DNA of 64,000 nucleotides from the NCBI GenBank assembly GCA_946612455.1, contig CAMOER010000001.1:104087-168086 (forward strand), given 5' to 3'. Origin of the DNA: UBA3305 sp002373555 (GTDB taxonomy: Bacteria; Bacillota; Clostridia; Lachnospirales; Lachnospiraceae). Position numbers and translations under genes: made by a program. Numbering within the stretch: position 1 is the stretch's first letter; the number at the start of each line of letters is the position of its first letter. The notes beneath the pieces were generated by a model. That model was not told the origin of the DNA. It made no database searches and saw only the letters and a list, made by a program, of their open reading frames with translations. Shown piece after piece: positions 55,631-63,961 of this stretch.

Positions 55631-55658
55631 AATAAAAGGGGGAAATTCCTTTCCCCCC
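55631..55658 (-). terminator. Terminator of the surface protein gene
   Basis: Stem GGGGGAAA/TTTCCCCC (55638-55645 and 55650-55657) followed on the minus strand by TTTTATT. Confidence 0.8.
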
Positions 55659-55667
55659 TGAAAGCGC

Positions 55668-58529
55668 CTACTCGACTGTGACATTCACTTTCGCAAAGAT
55701 GCCGTTCTGTGCATAGACGTAGATGATCGCCTTTCCTTTGGATATACCCTTTACCTTACCCTTCTTGGAGACGGTCGCTACAGCTTTATTATTGGATTCG
55801 TAGGACAGCTTCCTGTGCTGCTGCACCTTGAGGTTCTTGGGTTTTACCTGCGTGGCCTTGATCTTGTGCGTCTTTCCGACCTTGATCGTGACGGATTTCT
55901 TCGATTTCAGCCTGACTTTCGTGAAATCGCCGTATTTCGCATTGCCCTTCGTAATGAAGTGGACGGACGTACTGCAGGCGATCACCTTGTCCACGCCCTT
56001 GCTGTCTTTGGCCACGGCGGCAATGATGAACTTGTAATAGGTGCCCTTCTTCAGCTTCTTTCCGGCGATCTTCTTGATCTTCTTGGATTTTGCAGAAGCT
56101 TTGGCCGTCGTGAGCTTCAGATACTTATTTTTCTTGCTGCATTTGTTTCCGTAGATGACATAGTACTCGGCACCCTTGACCTTCGTCCAGCCGAGCGTCA
56201 CATAATTCTTGCCGACCTTCTTGGCTTTTGCCTGCAGCAGACCAAACTTCGCAGTCTTCGGATCCTTATAGCCTGTGACCTTCTTCAGCGCTTTCTCTGC
56301 CTTCTTCAGAGAGATTGCATTTTCCGGAGACAGCGGTGCATCCGCGGTAGACGGTGCTTCCAGCTTTGCGATCTCTTCGGTTTCCAGAACCTTTCCGCAG
56401 ATCGTACAGCAGAATTCCCTGGTTCCGACAGCTTCCGTGGTCGGCTCTTTGGCTACCTTGCCTTCCCCTTTCACATGCTTCGTGTGTTCGATGGTGAAAG
56501 TCTTGTTTGCGGACAACGCATAGGAGCCTTTGCCGGTGACGGTGACAGTCGCGGTGGTCTTCGTCTTCGGATCGCCGGTGTTGCTCTTATAGGTCAGTGT
56601 ATAATCGGTGCCCTTTTTCAGCGTCTTTCCGTTATAGGTGACGGCCGGTTCAGGCGTGATGGCTTTGCCGGTGTACTCCTGCGCGGCGATATCAGCGATC
56701 TTGGCCTTCTTGATGCTGCCAACTGCTTTGCCCACATCAACCCACTTTGTCTTCTCGTCTAAGAAAGAACCATTATATTCTTTTCCATTAACATAGACTT
56801 TCAGATCGGAAGGAATGAACTGGACTTTGTTTCGGTCCCATATGGGATTTTTCACCGTTTCCAGATCAAGAGCTATTGCAAGTTTAATTGCTGCTGTTTC
56901 CGCTGCAGGAATAGTTGTTTGATAGTATTTGTCTATTCCATACTTTGTACTGCCAGGATCCTTAAAGGTTTTACCGTCTTCAGATTCCTGATAATAACTT
57001 TTGGCGTTTCCGCCTTCCACAAGTTTTTTAATGGTCTCAACGATGGCATCGCTATGAATAGCGCCAGCCGGGACAGAAGTAATCTTAAATTCGCCGTCGA
57101 TCGGTTCTCCATCATAAAATGCAGGAAATTCAAATCGAATCTCTTTAAGAGCAATAGCTTTAATAAATTCTACAATTTTAGCCGGATTCCCATCTTTGCC
57201 TTTGATGATCTGCCCGCTGCCGCCATTTGTTTTTGTACGGCCATTGTCAGGCGTCTTGATAAAAAGATCGTTCTTCTCATATTTGATCTTTCCGTTCTGT
57301 GATTCGATTGCAGTATCAGACGATCCGCTTCCGGTTGCAGTAACTTTCATTGTAGAGTTCTTCAGTATCAGGTCCTTGTCCGTCAGAATACCATACGTTT
57401 TTCCGGACACGGTGATGTCAGAGTCTGTAATACCGTCACTGCCAGAACCGGCGCAGATTCCCATGCCATTTGTGCTGACAATGTTCACCTTGCTGTCCAT
57501 GATATCGAAGGACATATTTGTTAAAATACCGTCTTTATCAGATTGAATACTGACAGAGCTGCCGCTGACAAGAACTGAATTGCCAGTGCTTCCATCTGCC
57601 CGGATACCATAGTCTTTTCCGCTTACAAGCACAATTTCAGAATCAACGAATTGCACCGGCGTTGAAGAACTCCCGGTAAAAACCATCATGGCGGTGCCCT
57701 GTGTACTGTTTGCATGAAGCTCCGCATTATAAACACTGATAAAAGTATCCGCTGCAACGCCGCCGTCCAATACTGTGACTACGGCGTTATCTCCGATCGA
57801 TATATTGCTGCTATCAGAGAAAAGACCATAGCCGGTACCGCCTCTCGTTTTCACATATGTTTTATTTCCTGACACATTCAGGCTGCCCATCGAAAAGATT
57901 CCGTGTGTTCCCCCGTTGGCATCTATTTCGGATCCATCTTCAATGTTCAGAACCGCCGCTGATCTGACAGCTATCCTCGCATCGCTTTTTGCGGTCACTT
58001 TGCTCCCGGAAATATCCAGTGAATCGTTCACCTGTATTGCATTGGATATTTTCGTATTAATTTTCAGTTCAGATCCTCCTGTAACAGTAAGCTTTCCCTG
58101 AATAATGAACCCGTATTTGTATTCTTCACCGACAACATCTATATCAACAGTTCCGTTATCTATAGACGTTTCATTTGCATACAATCCATAAACAGTCCCA
58201 TTCGAAGAATGAATTTTAATTGTTGCATCATCAATCGTAAGATCTTTAACATACAGCGCGTAGTCACCGCTGACACCTGTCAGGGTAAGGGTCCCGCTGC
58301 CTTTGATCTTCAGCGGAAAATTCCCTTTGATCTGCTTCAGTGTCACATCCTTGTCCATAGTAAGGGTCGTATTGCCCTTCAAACTATATGTTTCTCCGGC
58401 TGTCAGCTCACTGGCTTTGCTGCATGTTTCCATTTCCTTTGCCTGGACTTCCCTTCCTCCAACCGTCAGCAGCCCGGCCACGATCACCAGCGCCGCCAGC
58501 CATCTTCCAATCCGTAAATGATCCTTCAT
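55668..58529 (-). CDS. Large secreted surface protein with beta-helix-like, FN3-like and Big2 domains
   Basis: 953 residues starting MKDHLRIGRWLAALVIVAG behind AGGAGGAG: a signal peptide, no sortase signal. Residues about 40-440 are degenerate short beta repeats (GSELKINTKIS, GSSVSIQSDKDGI) suggestive of a right-handed beta-helix adhesin. Then come a module with QEYTGKAITPEPAVTYNGKT, a Cys pair CCTICGK, a Lys-rich FN3-like module (VGKNYVTLGWTKVKG) and a final Big2-type Ig fold (NNKAVATVSKKGKVKGI). Probably wall-associated and surface-exposed; ligand unknown. DNA for about 56,900-58,250 is visibly richer in A+T than its neighbours, so the repeat region may have a separate origin. Confidence 0.8.
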   Translation of the reverse strand: MKDHLRIGRWLAALVIVAGLLTVGGREVQAKEMETCSKASELTAGETYSLKGNTTLTMDKDVTLKQIKGNFPLKIKGSGTLTLTGVSGDYALYVKDLTIDDATIKIHSSNGTVYGLYANETSIDNGTVDIDVVGEEYKYGFIIQGKLTVTGGSELKINTKISNAIQVNDSLDISGSKVTAKSDARIAVRSAAVLNIEDGSEIDANGGTHGIFSMGSLNVSGNKTYVKTRGGTGYGLFSDSSNISIGDNAVVTVLDGGVAADTFISVYNAELHANSTQGTAMMVFTGSSSTPVQFVDSEIVLVSGKDYGIRADGSTGNSVLVSGSSVSIQSDKDGILTNMSFDIMDSKVNIVSTNGMGICAGSGSDGITDSDITVSGKTYGILTDKDLILKNSTMKVTATGSGSSDTAIESQNGKIKYEKNDLFIKTPDNGRTKTNGGSGQIIKGKDGNPAKIVEFIKAIALKEIRFEFPAFYDGEPIDGEFKITSVPAGAIHSDAIVETIKKLVEGGNAKSYYQESEDGKTFKDPGSTKYGIDKYYQTTIPAAETAAIKLAIALDLETVKNPIWDRNKVQFIPSDLKVYVNGKEYNGSFLDEKTKWVDVGKAVGSIKKAKIADIAAQEYTGKAITPEPAVTYNGKTLKKGTDYTLTYKSNTGDPKTKTTATVTVTGKGSYALSANKTFTIEHTKHVKGEGKVAKEPTTEAVGTREFCCTICGKVLETEEIAKLEAPSTADAPLSPENAISLKKAEKALKKVTGYKDPKTAKFGLLQAKAKKVGKNYVTLGWTKVKGAEYYVIYGNKCSKKNKYLKLTTAKASAKSKKIKKIAGKKLKKGTYYKFIIAAVAKDSKGVDKVIACSTSVHFITKGNAKYGDFTKVRLKSKKSVTIKVGKTHKIKATQVKPKNLKVQQHRKLSYESNNKAVATVSKKGKVKGISKGKAIIYVYAQNGIFAKVNVTVE

Positions 58530-58617
58530 TTTCCTCTCCTCCTTGTACTCCGCCGGAATCCGGCAGTAAAGCCTGTACTTCGTTAACAATATCATACCAT
58601 GAAAATCCGGAGTCTGC

Positions 58618-58644
58618 ATTATATTTTGACAAAAAATGTCAAAA
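58618..58644 (-). promoter_or_regulatory. -10 element and perfect operator-like palindrome of the surface protein gene
   Basis: TATAAT (58618-58623, minus strand) is immediately preceded by TTTTGACA, five bases, TGTCAAAA (58624-58644), perfect 8-base arms. The palindrome covers the region where a -35 would lie (its TTGACA is only 13 bases from the -10), so it looks like a regulator site. The rest of the 310-base gap holds no supported gene. Confidence 0.55.
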
Positions 58645-58839
58645 TGTGCAAAGCATCTATCCCTGCAGGACATTATCCGTCAATCACTTTTTGTCTCAAA
58701 AATAATGACAAATAGTTTGTGGACTTTTTGATGATGAGACGATAAGCTTCTCTCGCAGGCCTGAACAATTCCAAAGCAGTAGAATATACCGGCAATTTAT
58801 GCTATCATATATCTGTCGGTATCCATGAAAGGAGAATCC

Positions 58840-59724
58840 ATGCCGACCGCAAACAGAGAATACAAAGACCGGCTGTTCAGCTTCCTGTTCGGCCAGGAAG
58901 ATCATAAAGACTGGACGCTCAGCCTCTACAATGCTGTCAATCAGACCAGCTACGCAGATCCGGATGCGCTGACAATCAACACGATCCGTCAGCTCCTGTA
59001 TCTCGGGATGCATAATGATATTTCATTTCTATTAGCCGGAGATATCAATCTTTATGAACAGCAGTCAACAATCTCACCGAATATACCGCTTCGAATGCTC
59101 GAATATCTCGGCAATCTGTACGAGCGATATATTCAGGAAAACGAACTCAATAAATACGGACGGACACTGATCAGACTGCCCGTCCCGCGGCTTATCGTTT
59201 TTTACAACGGATCAGACTGTTTACCGGAAGAGTCCACTATGCAGCTCAGTGATTCTTTCACTGATGCCTCCGATGCAGATGTAGAAGTCTGTGTTCACAT
59301 GCTGAATATAAATGCCGGAAAAAACAGCAGGCTGAAAGAAGCCTGTGAACCTCTTCTGGAATACGCATGGCTTGTGGACACAATCCGGGAAAGAAGGAAA
59401 CTGAACACGCTGACGGAGGCAATCGATAGTTCCCTTCGTGATATGCCTGATTCTTTCATGATTAAGCCGTTCCTTTTAGCACATCAGTCGGAGGTGAAAG
59501 GAATGCTGGAAACTGAATATGACGAGAAGAAAGCAATGGAGTTGTTCCGTAAAGAAGGCTGGAGGGAAGGACATACGGAAGGCAGACAGGAAGGCATTCA
59601 GATAACCATCTCCCTCTGCCGCGAACTCGGCATGGATGATGATTCCATAACAAAAAAAATCGCCGAGAAATATGGCATTACTGCAGAATCAGCTGCCGGT
59701 TATGTATCCTCGACACCTTTGTAA
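58840..59724 (+). CDS. Rpn family (PD-(D/E)XK) recombination-promoting nuclease/putative transposase
   Basis: 294 residues starting MPTANREYKDRLFSFLFGQE behind AAAGGAG. It matches the Rpn/YhgA-type family common in Lachnospiraceae: NDISFLLAGDINLYEQQST carries the nuclease Asp and Glu/Gln, followed by RLPVPRLIVFYNG. The C-terminus has the Lys/Glu/Gly-rich tail (EGWREGHTEGRQEG) usual in these genes. Such genes are often multicopy and possibly mobile; no terminal repeats are seen here. Confidence 0.8.
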   Translation: MPTANREYKDRLFSFLFGQEDHKDWTLSLYNAVNQTSYADPDALTINTIRQLLYLGMHNDISFLLAGDINLYEQQSTISPNIPLRMLEYLGNLYERYIQENELNKYGRTLIRLPVPRLIVFYNGSDCLPEESTMQLSDSFTDASDADVEVCVHMLNINAGKNSRLKEACEPLLEYAWLVDTIRERRKLNTLTEAIDSSLRDMPDSFMIKPFLLAHQSEVKGMLETEYDEKKAMELFRKEGWREGHTEGRQEGIQITISLCRELGMDDDSITKKIAEKYGITAESAAGYVSSTPL

Positions 59725-59743
59725 ATCTATTTGTAAGCCATTT

Positions 59744-59787
59744 AAAAAACGGATCCCCGTCACATTGTAGCGGCGATCCGTTTTCTT
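59744..59787. terminator. Bidirectional terminator between convergent genes
   Basis: Stem AAAACGGATC/GATCCGTTTT (59746-59755 and 59775-59784) with A/T runs on both sides, between the Rpn gene and the isomerase-like gene. Confidence 0.75.
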
Positions 59788-59794
59788 AAAAATA

Positions 59795-60592
59795 TCATAT
59801 TTCTCTCAGCAGTTCCTCAATATCCTCATGGATCCAGTCTCCCAGCAGCGCCGGTCTGGTATACTCAATGATCTTCACCGCCTCCGGCGTTTCCTCCCGG
59901 ATCACCTGCAGGATTTTCAGATAATCGATCGTTCCTTCGTGCACCCGGTTATGCTGATCATGCACACCGTCATTGTTATGCAGGTGATAGGCCCGGATCT
60001 GATCCTTCAGATCGCGAATCAGCTTCGGAATATCCCAGCCGTTTGCATTTGCGTGCCCGATATCGATGAGCACATGAAAATGCTCGCTGCGGCAAAGATC
60101 GGTAAACTCCTGCTGATCCAACAAAATATTCTCCTGCAGTGCTGTACCGGTATTCTCCACACAGACCGGGCAGCCATATGGATCCAGGATCTCACACAGT
60201 TCCGCGTAATTCTGAAGCGCATTCCTGATCATGGCATCCTTCTTCTCCGGGATCACCCTGCAGTTGTTCAGATGCATCGTAAAATGCTCTCCATGCAGAT
60301 GTCTGATATAAGGGAGCAGCAGACGGATATGCCGCATCGTCTCGACATATTCCTGGCTGCCCTTGGGTGCAGAATGCTCCGCGCAGAAGACCGGACCGTG
60401 GAAGGAGATCCGATGCCCTTCGAAAATGGGCAGACAGACATCCAGGATCCCCTGATACTCCGGAAGGTCAAACATCGGCAGGATCTCAAATCCCAGCCTG
60501 CCGCCCCATCTGTCCGCAAATTGTTTTGCTTCGGACAGATGATCTGCCATGAACAGGCAGGTGTCCAGAAAAACTGTTTTCCTGTTATTCAT
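59795..60592 (-). CDS. Sugar phosphate isomerase/epimerase-like TIM barrel
   Basis: 265 residues starting MNNRKTVFLDT. The AP endonuclease 2/xylose isomerase-like barrel is shown by ISFHGPVF, the metal-ligand-like Glu in VCVENTG, His in LIDIGHANANG, and HLHNNDGVHDQH, with a late Glu in KIIEYTRP. The substrate is unknown. The ATG overlaps the end of the cyclase gene by eight bases, so it is the third gene of the cyclic-nucleotide operon. Confidence 0.8.
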   Translation of the reverse strand: MNNRKTVFLDTCLFMADHLSEAKQFADRWGGRLGFEILPMFDLPEYQGILDVCLPIFEGHRISFHGPVFCAEHSAPKGSQEYVETMRHIRLLLPYIRHLHGEHFTMHLNNCRVIPEKKDAMIRNALQNYAELCEILDPYGCPVCVENTGTALQENILLDQQEFTDLCRSEHFHVLIDIGHANANGWDIPKLIRDLKDQIRAYHLHNNDGVHDQHNRVHEGTIDYLKILQVIREETPEAVKIIEYTRPALLGDWIHEDIEELLREI

Positions 60593-61982
60593 GTAATAAT
60601 GCCTCTTTCCATTGACGGAAGCCCGCAGGTTTTCCGGTAAAAACAAGTTCGGCTGTATCCGCATCCGTATTGACTGCCTTCGCATAGATGCCGCCGGCAG
60701 CGTCGATCATAATATTGTCAAATTTTTTCAGAAAACACTGTTTCATTACTGCCGTGTCTTCGGATAACGAAGCCAGTATCCCGGCATGATCATATTCCCC
60801 TGCATGCTTTCCGTCCAGAATCGTATACCGCACAACAGCCGGCTTCTTTAACGGCTGCCGTGTACTTCTGTCTTTATCCGTTTTTACAAGATCATACGGA
60901 GCGCCGATCCCGGCCGCCTCGAAAAGACTGATCTCATGTCCGACGCCCTTCGGCTGCACCCGGATCTTTCCCGCTGTCATGATTTCCGAAGCGGATGCCC
61001 GGAGCACAGATTCCGAAAGCAGTACCTGGCCGTCTGTTGTATAGCTCTCGATCCGTCCGGTCAGATTGACGGCCGGTCCCATAACGCCGTATTTCGTACG
61101 CTGTTCCGAACCGATATTTCCCAGGATCACATCATCTGTATTGATCCCGATGCCCATCGACAGCGTTTCATAGCCATGTTCCGTATTCCAGGCATTGACT
61201 TCCTTCATGCGGTTCTGCATGGCAACAGCCGCTGCCACGGCATCCGACGCATGTGTACTCCTGCGGACCGGAGCGCCGAAGATCACGAATATGCCGTCGC
61301 CCATGAATTCAATGATCGTCCCCCGGTACCGTTCGATCTCCTCGTACATGCAGGCAAAATAGTGATTGAGCATAATGATCAGATCCGCGGGATTCATCCG
61401 CTCGCACATCATCGTAAAGCCACGCAGGTCACTCATCATGATCGTGATCTGCTGCCTGGAACCGCCCATCTTCAGTCCGTCCGGCGTATCCAGGATCTCC
61501 CGCACGATCTCGTCGGACAGATACCGGCCGAAAGTCTGTTTCAGCAGCACATTCCGGAGTTCCAGTTTCTTATTCAGTTCCCGGATGGCTTCCATCGCTT
61601 TCACGGCATCCCGCATTTTCGTGAGCTCCGTGATATCACTGATCACGAGCACAATACCGACCAGTTCCGCATCATCCCGGAGATAGGAACTCATGACACG
61701 CAGATGTTTTTCGTTCTCCCCCACATAATAAGTCAGGTAGGTCTCCCGGCTTTTTTCCCTGCCGTAGATCGTATCCAGCACGGTCTGCGTGAAAGCATCA
61801 TTCCTTTCATCGTCAAAAAAGCAGGACGCAAAGGAACGGCCGGTAAGCCGTTCCCCTGTCATTCCCAATATGTCGAGTGCCGCATTATTGACGAGTTCTA
61901 TTTTTCCGTTGTACCGGATCGCCATCACGCCTTCAGACATGTCGGAGATAATATTGCTGCGGATGATTTCGCTTTTTTCCAT
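60585..61982 (-). CDS. PAS-domain class III nucleotidyl cyclase
   Basis: 465 residues: PAS sensor (about 5-125, with MSEGVMAIRYNGKIELVNNA), a linking coiled coil, a class III cyclase domain (about 170-350) and an unrecognised C-terminal domain of about 90 residues. The two metal aspartates are in MSDLRGFT and FMGDGIFVIFG, and the transition-state Asn/Arg in AVNLTGRIES. The residue four before the second Asp is Glu (IEFMGD), where adenylyl cyclases have Lys and guanylyl cyclases Glu; the second selector is Gly (KYGVMG). So the product may be cGMP. Start taken at ATG 61980-61982 with GAGGAG 12 bases upstream; a TTG nine codons earlier is possible. No transmembrane segment. Confidence 0.85.
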   Translation of the reverse strand: MEKSEIIRSNIISDMSEGVMAIRYNGKIELVNNAALDILGMTGERLTGRSFASCFFDDERNDAFTQTVLDTIYGREKSRETYLTYYVGENEKHLRVMSSYLRDDAELVGIVLVISDITELTKMRDAVKAMEAIRELNKKLELRNVLLKQTFGRYLSDEIVREILDTPDGLKMGGSRQQITIMMSDLRGFTMMCERMNPADLIIMLNHYFACMYEEIERYRGTIIEFMGDGIFVIFGAPVRRSTHASDAVAAAVAMQNRMKEVNAWNTEHGYETLSMGIGINTDDVILGNIGSEQRTKYGVMGPAVNLTGRIESYTTDGQVLLSESVLRASASEIMTAGKIRVQPKGVGHEISLFEAAGIGAPYDLVKTDKDRSTRQPLKKPAVVRYTILDGKHAGEYDHAGILASLSEDTAVMKQCFLKKFDNIMIDAAGGIYAKAVNTDADTAELVFTGKPAGFRQWKEALLHE

Positions 61983-62027
61983 TTCTGTAAAAGGCTCCTC
62001 ATACTGCAAGAGCTTCCGCTTCTGGCA

Positions 62028-63035
62028 CTACAGAAGCATGTAATAGCTGTTCATCATGGATACCGTTATATACGTTTCGATCTCTTGAAGCTGCGCGTCC
62101 GTCAGTCCCGGCGCATCTTTCTGTTCTGCTTCAGCCATGCGTTTCAGCGTCCGGCAGGCGCCGAGATAATCTTCGGTCATGTTCCGGAGTCTGGAAGAGA
62201 GATGCTGCATGGACAGAAGCGCCATGACCGGTGATTCCGTCATCAGGCGGTTCAGATCCTTTTCCCTGATCACAATCGTAACGACAACATTCGAGTCTGC
62301 GACGATCGTTGCACTTCTCGGCAGGTTCTCGATCAGCCCCATCTCTCCGAAGAAAGACTCCTCAGACAGGGTCGTCAGGAGCTTCTGTTTCTCCGTTCCA
62401 TAGCCTGCATAAACATCCACATTTCCGAACGCCAGATAATACATGCAGTCCGCAGGATCGCCCTCCCGGAAGATCACCTGACCCTTCGCCCACTTCTGTT
62501 CCGTATAGCCGCCCTTCCCAACGACGGATTCCTTCGGAACAGCTTCGCTGAACATTTTGGGTTCTTCAGAAGCCGGTTCCTCGGCATCGGAAAAGCTTAG
62601 GAATCTGGCGATTCTGGACAGCAGACCTTCGCTCCGTTTATCAGGCTTCCTGTCTGTATCCCGCATCTCCCGGATAGTATTGCAGACCTCCAGATAATCC
62701 TTCGTAAGTTCCCGCAGCCGATGGCTCATGCTAGCCATGATATTCTTTACCTGGGCGGGCTCCTCCTTCAGGAACAGATCCAGTTCACCGTCTGAGATCT
62801 CCAGAAGTACAGCGCCCTCCTCTCCCGTCACGATCGTCGCAGAACGGGGATTCCGTTCGACCAGTGCCATCTCTCCAAAGATCCTGCCGGCCTCCAGCGT
62901 GGTAAGCTTCTTCTCCTTTTCTGTTCCATAGCCGGTAAAGACATCCACCGTACCGGAAATGATCTCGTACATGCAGTGTCCGGGTTCACCCTCTTTAAAA
63001 ACGATCTGCTTTGCATTATAGGTCTTTTTGATCAT
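62028..63035 (-). CDS. Protein with two cyclic-nucleotide-binding domains
   Basis: 335 residues with CNB domains at about 10-120 and 185-300. Each has a full phosphate-binding cassette: FGEMALVERNPRSATIV and FGEMGLIENLPRSATIV, with the Glu and Arg that bind the ribose and phosphate. Both have Ser right after the Arg, where cAMP sites usually have Ala and cGMP sites Thr/Ser. There is no DNA-binding or membrane domain, so it is probably a soluble effector or scaffold. It sits immediately upstream of the cyclase in one operon. Confidence 0.9.
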   Translation of the reverse strand: MIKKTYNAKQIVFKEGEPGHCMYEIISGTVDVFTGYGTEKEKKLTTLEAGRIFGEMALVERNPRSATIVTGEEGAVLLEISDGELDLFLKEEPAQVKNIMASMSHRLRELTKDYLEVCNTIREMRDTDRKPDKRSEGLLSRIARFLSFSDAEEPASEEPKMFSEAVPKESVVGKGGYTEQKWAKGQVIFREGDPADCMYYLAFGNVDVYAGYGTEKQKLLTTLSEESFFGEMGLIENLPRSATIVADSNVVVTIVIREKDLNRLMTESPVMALLSMQHLSSRLRNMTEDYLGACRTLKRMAEAEQKDAPGLTDAQLQEIETYITVSMMNSYYMLL

Positions 63036-63080
63036 GCTATTTTTCTCCTTCCGGGATCTTCCTTCATTTTCATCCTGTTT

Positions 63081-63110
63081 AATATAGCATAAAAGAATTG
63101 TTTCTGTAAA
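63081..63110 (-). promoter_or_regulatory. Promoter of the cyclic-nucleotide operon
   Basis: TTTACA (63105-63110), 18 bases, TATATT (63081-63086) on the minus strand. Confidence 0.55.
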
Positions 63111-63160
63111 TCACAGGATATCGGCTGCAGAACAGACAATGATACGGAACTGCGGAAATG

Positions 63161-63196
63161 AAAAAATCCTGAGATCAAAAGATCTCAGGATTTTTG
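63161..63196 (-). terminator. Terminator of the rRNA/tRNA transcript
   Basis: Perfect 15-base stem (63162-63176 with 63181-63195), AAAA loop, and T run on the minus strand, directly after tRNA-Arg. Confidence 0.85.
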
Positions 63197-63197
63197 C

Positions 63198-63271
63198 CGT
63201 GCGTGAGAAGATTCGAACTCCCGACACCTTGGTCCGTAGCCAAGTGCTCTATCCAGCTGAGCTACACGCAC
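63198..63271 (-). tRNA. tRNA-Arg (ACG)
   Basis: 74 bases; acceptor GTGCGTG/CACGCAC, D-arm TAGCTCAGCTGGATAGAGC, anticodon loop CTACGGA giving ACG, T-loop TTCGAAT. CCA is not encoded. Confidence 0.95.
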
Positions 63272-63295
63272 ACTTTTTGGCAGGTATCTGCCGAG

Positions 63296-63369
63296 CGACC
63301 CGTATCGGACTTGAACCGATGGCCTCCGCCGTGACAGGGCGGCGCTCTAACCAACTGAGCCAACGGGCC
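63296..63369 (-). tRNA. tRNA-Asp (GTC)
   Basis: 74 bases; acceptor GGCCCGT/ACGGGTC, anticodon loop CTGTCAC giving GTC, discriminator G as expected for Asp. Confidence 0.95.
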
Positions 63370-63380
63370 TAAATCGCAAG

Positions 63381-63454
63381 TGGACCTTCAGGGACTCGAA
63401 CCCGGGACCGATCGGTTATGAGCCGACTGCTCTGACCAACTGAGCTAAAGGTCC
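63381..63454 (-). tRNA. tRNA-Met (CAT)
   Basis: 74 bases; acceptor GGACCTT/AAGGTCC, anticodon loop CTCATAA. The first acceptor pair is G-C and the D-arm is of elongator type, so it is elongator Met; the CAT-reading isoleucine tRNA is a less likely alternative. Confidence 0.93.
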
Positions 63455-63512
63455 AAAAAGGACACACGGTCTGAAAACTCCAAAAAATGCTCCGAAAAGC
63501 ATTTTCAGGAAA

Positions 63513-63584
63513 TGACCCCAACGGGATTTGAACCCATGTTACCGCCGTGAAAGGGCGGTGTCTTAACCGCTTGACCATGGGGCC
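63513..63584 (-). tRNA. tRNA-Glu (TTC)
   Basis: 72 bases; acceptor GGCCCCA/TGGGGTC, D-arm TGGTCAAGCGGTTAAGAC, anticodon loop CTTTCAC giving TTC. Confidence 0.95.
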
Positions 63585-63703
63585 GTAATCTAAAGGAGGG
63601 GCCCGAGCTTTGCCTGCAAAGCTTGGGAAGATTCCTTAAGATGCCGCCGCGGCGATGCGGAAAAAGGAAATGCAGAGCATTTCTTCCTTGTCGCCTTAGC
63701 AAG

Positions 63704-63775
<72 letters not shown>

Positions 63776-63817
63776 ATGATGGTAATGAAAGCGAATCTCC
63801 AGTGACCTAGGGAACTC

Positions 63818-63848
63818 GCCGAATGCTCTACCATTGAGCTATCGAGGA
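63818..63848 (-). pseudogene. Broken tRNA-Asn, 5' part only
   Basis: A 33-base stretch (63818-63850) is identical to 63745-63777 and covers the acceptor 5' strand, D-arm and first half of the anticodon stem of tRNA-Asn. The anticodon, T-arm and 3' acceptor strand are missing. It lies between 23S rRNA and the intact tRNA-Asn, a relic of duplication or recombination in the cluster. Confidence 0.8.
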
Positions 63849-63862
63849 ATAAACCAAAAACC

Positions 63863-63897
63863 AAAAAATCGCGAAAGCGTTATTCACGCGAGCGATT
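63863..63897 (-). terminator. Possible terminator or attenuator after 23S rRNA
   Basis: Stem AATCGC/GCGATT with inner GCGT/ACGC (63867-63897) followed on the minus strand by six T residues. If active it would reduce transcription into the tRNA cluster; no separate tRNA promoter was found downstream. Confidence 0.4.
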
Positions 63898-63961
63898 CAT
63901 TGTTTTTCAAGGTGGAGTTTAAATTGAACCCCAAAAATCACATACGGAAACGACATCGTAA

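Noticed and set aside
63585..63703. 5S rRNA or a further tRNA between tRNA-Glu and tRNA-Asn
   Set aside because: No 5S-like conserved segment and no cloverleaf is present; only short hairpins such as GAAATGC...GCATTTC.
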